A stretch of DNA of 64,000 nucleotides from Capnocytophaga periodontitidis (GTDB taxonomy: Bacteria > Bacteroidota > Bacteroidia > Flavobacteriales > Flavobacteriaceae). How positions within the stretch are numbered: the first letter of the stretch is position 1; each line of letters begins with the position of its first letter. Position numbers and translations under genes: made by a program. Shown here piece by piece: positions 59,364 through 64,000 of this stretch. The DNA is taken from positions 1-64,000 of the forward strand of contig NZ_JAEFDB010000008.1 of assembly GCF_016126015.1 (NCBI RefSeq), read 5' to 3'. Below the pieces are notes generated by a model. That model did no database searches, was not told the DNA's origin, and saw only the letters and a program-made list of their open reading frames with translations.

Positions 59364-59909
59364 TTATTCCTCTACTTTGGGATTATCTTTTAACCATTCT
59401 TGAATGTTCTTTGCTTCATTGAGTAAAAGGGCTCTATCTACATCGGAATTGTCGTTAGGAATACACTCAACGTTGATATAGACTTGCTCTCTCGGCTGAT
59501 TGATTGAGAAAATGCCCTCCTGATCCATTTTTTGCATCGCTTGTACCATTGCCGAGACTCTTAGTTCAAACTCTCGCTCTATTTCATCTTCGTCTTCCAT
59601 ATCAAAAATACTAGGATAAGTATCTAACAAACTTTGAACAGGCTTGAAATATTCTTCACCAAAAGCGTAATAAGGCGAATCGGCAAAGTTCCATTTGTAT
59701 AACCAAATTTCTTCTTTGGGGTGTTTAGGTATCTCTCTGTCCAAGGCTTCATAAGACCAAGCCGATAGAATAGGTGCATAGCCCTCAGCAGGAGCAAGTA
59801 ATACACAATTGTAATAATGTTCCTTGTTCTTAAACAATTCCAAGAATGCTTCTTTAGCACACTTATAGATAAGCTGACTTAATGCTTCTGTTCGCGCTTC
59901 TTCTGTCAT
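59364..59909 (-). CDS. DUF4303 family protein
   Basis: A 181-residue acidic protein. AFLELFKNKEHYYNCVLLAP, PILSAWSYEALDREI and LYKWNFADSPYYAFGEEYFKPVQSLL match the DUF4303 pattern (hyY...L.....a.P...AwS.EaL......kW..aDSPY...gee.F..v). These proteins are common in immunity arrays of polymorphic toxins. Its 3' end (NPKVEE and stop) is found again after the gene at 63376, a sign of shuffling. Confidence 0.75.
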   Translation of the reverse strand: MTEEARTEALSQLIYKCAKEAFLELFKNKEHYYNCVLLAPAEGYAPILSAWSYEALDREIPKHPKEEIWLYKWNFADSPYYAFGEEYFKPVQSLLDTYPSIFDMEDEDEIEREFELRVSAMVQAMQKMDQEGIFSINQPREQVYINVECIPNDNSDVDRALLLNEAKNIQEWLKDNPKVEE

Positions 59910-59956
59910 TTTAATTTGATGCTATTTTTTGAAAATATTGAGGGTTTATTACCTAA

Positions 59957-60394
59957 TTATGGCAAAGTGGTATGTTCTAAAATGGTTATGAACTCGCTGA
60001 ATGTATCGCATACAAAGTAGGTATTACAATCGCTATTGGAAGCCTCAAAAAAGTGAGAATGGTCATAGAAATGAATACCTTTGGAGAAATCACCCACATC
60101 TTCGGTTACTAAAAGGAGCATTCCTCCTCCTGGATCAGTCCCAATGACAAGGCTTTTTTCGGGAAAATCGTCACTGAACTCTTCATAGGTTTCTATACAT
60201 TCTTTTATATCGTAGAAAAGTTCAAACATAATGTATTCCTCTATATCCTTTACATAGAAATAGGCTTCATCAATGGTAGCACCGTCATTTTGGACTAAAA
60301 AATTAAAATAATCATTGGGCAAGGTAAAGCCTAAAAACTCCTGAAAAGCAAGGGCTTTTGCTTCACTCCCTTTGTTAATTGCTTCTATTTTCAT
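59957..60394 (-). CDS. SMI1/KNR4 (SUKH) family immunity protein
   Basis: A 145-residue acidic protein of the SUKH superfamily: FQEFLGFTLPNDYFNFLVQNDGA ('lP.dy..fL...nGg'), the AYFYVKDIEEYI segment, and SLVIGTDPGGGMLLLV ('.iG.dggG....l'), HFYDHSHFFE. SUKH proteins neutralise many nuclease and other toxins by direct binding. No cognate toxin is in the window. Confidence 0.85.
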   Translation of the reverse strand: MKIEAINKGSEAKALAFQEFLGFTLPNDYFNFLVQNDGATIDEAYFYVKDIEEYIMFELFYDIKECIETYEEFSDDFPEKSLVIGTDPGGGMLLLVTEDVGDFSKGIHFYDHSHFFEASNSDCNTYFVCDTFSEFITILEHTTLP

Positions 60395-60450
60395 ACTTGT
60401 AAAACATTTGTTTTATAAATTGGTAAAGCGTTGAATTTTAACAATTGTAC

Positions 60451-60969
60451 TTAATGCATTCCCCGTTTTTCTTCAAGGAATGACCTTAAAACAAGAATGG
60501 TAGACTGTTCTATCCATTTTAAGAAATTTTCAAAAACAACATAGATATAATTAGAGGGTATCTTAACATCTATATAAGCCTCTGTGTTTTCATCTTTAAT
60601 TAAAAGCCAATCATACCCTTTTTCTTCAATTAGAAATAAATAAAAACCTTGAAAACACTCATCATTACAAGAACCTATATCATTAGACAACTCACTGCTT
60701 TCATTCCATAAAAAATCCATAAAATAGTCTGTAATATCTTTTGCTGAATAGGAACTTATTTCTTTAGATAATTTGCGATTCCCTTTTTTATCCAACACTT
60801 TTTCTATCATTCTTTTTGCAGAAGATAATAAGGTGGTTACAGTGTTATCACCTATCATTTTACCTTTACCCCATAAGCAGTAATTAATAAAAATATACTC
60901 TTGCATTTGTCTTAGTTCTGCTTCTATACAAAAAACATCTTTTTTACCTAATATTATACTATTCTTCAT
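60451..60969 (-). CDS. Imm42-like putative immunity protein
   Basis: A 172-residue protein. IILGKKDVFCIEAELRQ, YCLWGKGKMIGDNTVTTLLS and the aromatic C-terminal part resemble the Imm42 pattern ('G....FAIe.e.......w..G...iGd....t.L..'). Assignment by eye only. Lies in the minus-strand array. Confidence 0.5.
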   Translation of the reverse strand: MKNSIILGKKDVFCIEAELRQMQEYIFINYCLWGKGKMIGDNTVTTLLSSAKRMIEKVLDKKGNRKLSKEISSYSAKDITDYFMDFLWNESSELSNDIGSCNDECFQGFYLFLIEEKGYDWLLIKDENTEAYIDVKIPSNYIYVVFENFLKWIEQSTILVLRSFLEEKRGMH

Positions 60970-61075
60970 TTATTTTCTTACATATTTTTCTTGTTTTCCT
61001 CCTCTACTGCTCGTGCCATACACTCTTTTGTGTATTATGGATTGGTAAATGAACCTTAACAGCGTATTTAATTCA

Positions 61076-61534
61076 TTACCTAAACCATTTTTCAAATCGA
61101 CCGACCATAAACTCCTTTAAAACTAAATTCTTTGGCAAATGGGATATATAATCAATATCATTATAAGGATATGGCAAAACAAAGCAAAAGCCATAATCCT
61201 GATTGACGAATAAAGAATCAAACATTATTACTTGTTTATCTGTTTTACTAATAACTTCTTGTACTGTAATGCCTAAATAAAGAATATCTTTGTACTTGCC
61301 ATAATAGGTGTTAGTGCAAGAAATATTGAGAATCTCTCCTTTTTCAGAGGTATTGATTTTTATATTCTTGTCGATAATATAGCGATGTATTTCATTGCTT
61401 TTTCCTTTGCTGAATATAACTTTATCCACTTCTACCTCTTGCAAATACAAATGGGGAAGGTATGAGTTTATATTCTTGCCTATATGAAATCCTGCAACAG
61501 ATGTCCCTGATTTTATTTCATCATTGTAATTCAT
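61076..61534 (-). CDS. Putative immunity protein, family unknown
   Basis: A 152-residue soluble protein. SVAGFHIGKNINSYL, ISCTNTYYGKYKDILYLGIT and VQEVISKTDKQVIMFDSLFV have the form of a beta-rich single-domain protein. I do not recognise the family; similar 'G..lG....d' proteins occur in immunity arrays. No signal peptide. Confidence 0.6.
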   Translation of the reverse strand: MNYNDEIKSGTSVAGFHIGKNINSYLPHLYLQEVEVDKVIFSKGKSNEIHRYIIDKNIKINTSEKGEILNISCTNTYYGKYKDILYLGITVQEVISKTDKQVIMFDSLFVNQDYGFCFVLPYPYNDIDYISHLPKNLVLKEFMVGRFEKWFR

Positions 61535-61665
61535 ATTTTTAATGTTTCATTCTTTATGATCTATGATTTAAAATAAAGTATCAAATTCATTTACAACGCT
61601 ATGAATTGCGACATAATTCTTTTAATTTTATTGTAAAACTGTTTAGTACAGCTGTTAGGATATTT

Positions 61666-62187
61666 TTATCCTCTATAAAATCCTTTTTCTTCTAATATTT
61701 CTCTCTCACAATAGTCTATAGAAATAAATGTAGTAATGACATTAAAAGTTAAATCATATAACATAGGAGGAAATTTACATTCATAAATTACTTCTCCATT
61801 AAATTTGCGATAATATAATTCGTTATCTTTGTAGGTTGGGCATTCTATAAGACTATTATAGGACAATAAAAAGTCAAACAAATAATAAAGACCTGAAATA
61901 AAACTATCAAAGGTTGATGGCTCTTTTCTTGTTGAATAATAAACTTCTTGTTTTATGGAACACCAATCAAAGTTAAAATGAAATGGCAAAAATACCATTT
62001 TATTAAATCCTTGCAAATTAGAATTTAGATATATTGCTTTATAATTAGCTAAATTACTTCTTAACACCCAATCTTCTAATAATAAGGTGTTTTTCTGTAA
62101 TATAGAAAGATAAGAAGTATTGAAATCACTATCTATTTGCAATAATTCATCTCTTATTTTCTCATAAAAATAATTCCATTTTTTCAT
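61666..62187 (-). CDS. Putative immunity protein, family unknown
   Basis: A 173-residue protein (MKKWNYFYEKIRDELLQIDS; LPFHFNFDWCSIKQEVYYST; FDSFISGLYYLFDFLL). Mostly helical and aromatic, no signal peptide, no family recognised. Its start overlaps the end of the preceding gene by 4 nt (ATGA type), so the two are translationally coupled. Confidence 0.6.
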   Translation of the reverse strand: MKKWNYFYEKIRDELLQIDSDFNTSYLSILQKNTLLLEDWVLRSNLANYKAIYLNSNLQGFNKMVFLPFHFNFDWCSIKQEVYYSTRKEPSTFDSFISGLYYLFDFLLSYNSLIECPTYKDNELYYRKFNGEVIYECKFPPMLYDLTFNVITTFISIDYCEREILEEKGFYRG

Positions 62188-62696
62188 AATGTACTATAGG
62201 GAGGTAAAAACTCTTCTTTTTTATTCATATTGTTATAAGCTGTAGGAAAATCTTCTATCAAATAAATCTCAGGTTTATAGAATGAACTCAAAACAATATC
62301 TTTTGTCTCTTCTGTGAATAGCAACCCTTGTTCATAAGCTATCCTATCGTAATAGAACACGCCTTTTTTCTGCTCTTTTATAGTTATATTGGGGTATAGA
62401 TATTCAAAACGATTACCCGCTATACGTTTTTTCCCTTCTTCTTCTACGACAAAAGAAGAATTATCCACCTCTAAAAGGAAAAGAACAAAGTAGGACTTAT
62501 CCGAGCAAGATACTCCTTTCGAGTGTTGCACCAAACAAGGAGATACTACATAACGATTTTCCCCCCAATACGCTGATAAAAAAGATAAAAACTCTTCTGA
62601 GACAACCATTATTCTATTTCTATAGAAAACCCAGTCAAACCTAACATTTCCTTTGTTTTTATAGGTAAGAAGCATCTGAGAAGGGATGTTTTTCAT
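62184..62696 (-). CDS. Putative immunity protein, probably missing its true N-terminus
   Basis: 170 residues from the ATG at 62696 (MKNIPSQMLLTYKNKGNVRF; DWVFYRNRIMVVSEEFLSFL; GVFYYDRIAYEQGLLFTEET). The frame is open further upstream and reads QGAQFFYNAELSDLENPTNS before a stop, which looks like real protein; the rest of an N-terminus (MVYDYNTLE) is in another frame. So the gene probably began at 62817 and is now frameshifted (see the pseudogene entry). Resembles Imm43/Imm11-type proteins loosely. Confidence 0.55.
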   Translation of the reverse strand: MKNIPSQMLLTYKNKGNVRFDWVFYRNRIMVVSEEFLSFLSAYWGENRYVVSPCLVQHSKGVSCSDKSYFVLFLLEVDNSSFVVEEEGKKRIAGNRFEYLYPNITIKEQKKGVFYYDRIAYEQGLLFTEETKDIVLSSFYKPEIYLIEDFPTAYNNMNKKEEFLPPYSTL

Positions 62697-62817
62697 ATAT
62701 TTCCAATCAGAATTAGTAGGATTTTCTAAATCTGATAACTCAGCATTGTAAAAGAACTGGGCACCCTGCTCTCCAGCGTGTTGTAGTCATAAACCATATA
62801 AATAATTTTTTTTTCAT
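62697..62817 (-). pseudogene. Frameshifted 5' part of the 62184 gene
   Basis: From ATG 62817 a run of nine A (62814-62806) is followed by TTATTTATATGGTTTATGAC. With ten A the frame would read MKKKIIYMVYDYNTLE; then a second shift near 62770 leads into EQGAQFFYNAELSDLENPTN and on into the 62696 frame. As written, neither frame joins. Two indels, one in a homopolymer, explain it. Confidence 0.6.
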
Positions 62818-62845
62818 CTTTTTTTTATAAATAAGTTGTTAATTG

Positions 62846-63235
62846 TTATAATATCCCCTCCTCTACTTGTTCTAAGATATAACTCCACCAAGTGTTTTGA
62901 TCCAAACAAGGAGTGTCTATTTTTAAAAAATGTCTTTTTATAGTTTTTAGCTTTTCCAAGCGTAATGTATCGCTATATTCTTCCTGAAAATCAAATTTTT
63001 TAGTAAAAAACAGCAAGCAATCTATGAGTTGGTTTAAGGACGAATTTATAAAAAGAGTACTCTCTGATAGGTAATAAACAGAATGGTTGCTATGGCTAAC
63101 CCCTATTTTATCCTCGTAATCAACTCCTATAATATAAAAATCACCTTCTGTATAAACGGGAAGTTTAAAAGAAAGCCCTATAAAGCTAAGGTCTAAAAAG
63201 TTTTTTATTATTTTCTCTATCTCTAATATATCCAT
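62846..63235 (-). CDS. SUKH-4-like putative immunity protein
   Basis: A 129-residue acidic protein. YIIGVDYEDKIGVSHSNHSVYYL and LFINSSLNQLIDCLLFF have the SUKH-4 form ('.iG.d....i.i......v......fiNsSl..fl..l'). No signal peptide. Part of the minus-strand array. Confidence 0.65.
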   Translation of the reverse strand: MDILEIEKIIKNFLDLSFIGLSFKLPVYTEGDFYIIGVDYEDKIGVSHSNHSVYYLSESTLFINSSLNQLIDCLLFFTKKFDFQEEYSDTLRLEKLKTIKRHFLKIDTPCLDQNTWWSYILEQVEEGIL

Positions 63236-63353
63236 TTCTATTTAGATAAATTGGTGTTTGTTGAATGTTCCTTATTTCTAAAAATATTCCTATCTTCTAA
63301 AGAAAAAAGGCGGGGTGTTTGCTTCAAACGGATAGGATATATTCCATAAATTA

Positions 63354-63375
63354 ACTACTCCTCTACTTTGGGATT
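63354..63375 (-). repeat. Displaced copy of the DUF4303 gene's 3' end
   Basis: On the minus strand, directly after the stop of the 63376 gene, comes AATCCCAAAGTAGAGGAGTA, which encodes NPKVEE and stop and matches the end of the gene at 59364-59909. It is a footprint of recombination within the array. Confidence 0.65.
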
Positions 63376-63801
63376 TTAACGAGTAAAAGGATTTTTGCCA
63401 CTGATAATTACATTATCTTCGCTCGTCAAACAAATCATAGCATCTAAATTTACATCTGTTATATAAACATCTAAACTACTGGGTAATTGAGGGATAATTA
63501 ACTTTATATTATTCCACCCAGATATTTTGTATATATCATCTCCTTTTTCTGTAAAGATAAAAAAATCACCTTCTAATGGCAACTCTAAAATAGCCCTTAT
63601 AGCTTCTACCCCATAATATACTTTTCCTAAATCTTTAAGACATTCAAAATATCGTAAAAATCGTCCGCTATTCAATTGGGTATTATCCACATACTTGCTC
63701 AGTATTTTAGTTTTGTATTCTTTACTTACTATACCAAAGTCATTAGCTGGTATTTTAGACTCAATAAGGGAGTCTTTTAGTAGTTTATCATCTATTTTCA
63801 T
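63376..63801 (-). CDS. Putative immunity protein, family unknown
   Basis: A 141-residue protein (MKIDDKLLKDSLIESKIPAN; YFECLKDLGKVYYGVEAIRA; GDFFIFTEKGDDIYKISGWN). Mixed alpha/beta, no signal peptide. The form 'F..yf.cLk.lg..yYG..ai...l.....gdfyif' is seen in short proteins of toxin-immunity arrays, but I cannot name the family. Confidence 0.6.
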   Translation of the reverse strand: MKIDDKLLKDSLIESKIPANDFGIVSKEYKTKILSKYVDNTQLNSGRFLRYFECLKDLGKVYYGVEAIRAILELPLEGDFFIFTEKGDDIYKISGWNNIKLIIPQLPSSLDVYITDVNLDAMICLTSEDNVIISGKNPFTR

Positions 63802-63822
63802 AATGAATAATCAGAGTATTTT

Positions 63823-64000
63823 TTAGATTTTGTTGTTTTCTTCCCAAAACTCTACTAGCTTTTCATACAAACAATGGATTAAAAGCATTTCATCTTCTTT
63901 AGTTAAAGTCTTTGTGAAATCTTTTTTAAAAAGGTAATATTTAATTTGTTGAGAAAAGGCAAAGTTAGTCGGTAATTTGTATTTAGAAGCTAACCACTCG
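63823..64000 (-). CDS. Partial gene running off the right edge
   Basis: An open frame on the minus strand with its stop at 63823 and no start inside the window: EWLASKYKLPTNFAFSQQIK, YYLFKKDFTKTLTKEDEMLL, IHCLYEKLVEFWEENNKI. Charged and helical; no family recognised. Same strand and base composition as the rest of the array. Confidence 0.7.
   Translation of the reverse strand, partial: EWLASKYKLPTNFAFSQQIKYYLFKKDFTKTLTKEDEMLLIHCLYEKLVEFWEENNKI

Noticed and set aside
1-64000. tRNA, rRNA and riboswitch genes
   Set aside because: Looked for T-arm (GGTTCGAATCC-like) and common riboswitch cores in the gaps on both strands by eye; none was convincing. A covariance-model scan would settle this.

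Overview
The window looks like chromosome of a low-GC Bacteroidota of the Flavobacteriaceae, most like Capnocytophaga. The basis is a complete gliding/type IX secretion core (gldK-gldL-gldM-gldN at 14.1-18.7 kb, and gldJ next to murF at 31.9-35.0 kb), many lipoproteins of the 'xxC followed by Asp/Glu/Asn-rich linker' type, and Bacteroidota promoters of the form TTTG-N19/20-TAnnTTTG. No tRNA, rRNA, CRISPR array or phage genes were seen. Genus assignment is inference.

Layout. 0-7 kb: a lipoprotein, queD, a Fic-family gene preceded by two related small genes, lpxH, a DUF4434 lipoprotein, a small lipoprotein and rpiB. 7-11.7 kb: a beta-barrel porin, an imelysin-like lipoprotein and a di-haem cytochrome lipoprotein, probably an iron-uptake operon, bounded on both sides by copies of the same composite repeat. 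11.7-20.3 kb: prolyl oligopeptidase, gldKLMN, a MazG-like hydrolase and recA. 20.4-28.1 kb is accessory: small secreted proteins in paralogous sets, an orphan C-terminal fragment of a regulator, a MORN-type protein with an internal duplication, a truncated PAAR-like (DUF4280) gene, a broken IS5-type element with a solo copy of its end, and several scars of short repeats.

28-56 kb is mostly housekeeping and envelope: a TonB-receptor-like barrel, a methyltransferase, murF, gldJ, a PiT permease, a candidate small RNA, a lipocalin-like lipoprotein, two tandemly duplicated barrels, a peroxiredoxin-thioredoxin-DUF6952 operon, tcdA behind what looks like a transcription attenuator, aspS, a ParE-type toxin/antitoxin pair with a decayed second antitoxin, map, pgi, a GNAT gene with a small overlapping partner, an orphan C-terminal half of a cytosine-5 DNA methyltransferase, an M23 peptidase, and feoA-feoB.

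57-64 kb is a one-direction array of about ten short, unrelated genes of immunity-protein type (SUKH/SMI1-KNR4, Imm42-like, DUF4303 and others). One is frameshifted, and a copy of another gene's 3' end lies elsewhere in the array. This is how polymorphic-toxin immunity islands look; no toxin gene is inside the window.

The least explained features are: an exactly 10-bp-period intergenic repeat (unit ATTCTCCGAG or its complement) at five loci; the ~105-nt candidate small RNA with a consensus promoter and terminator; the terminator placed between a consensus promoter and the tcdA start codon; and the methyltransferase half-protein without catalytic motifs. All family calls come from reading motifs by eye; no database search was run.
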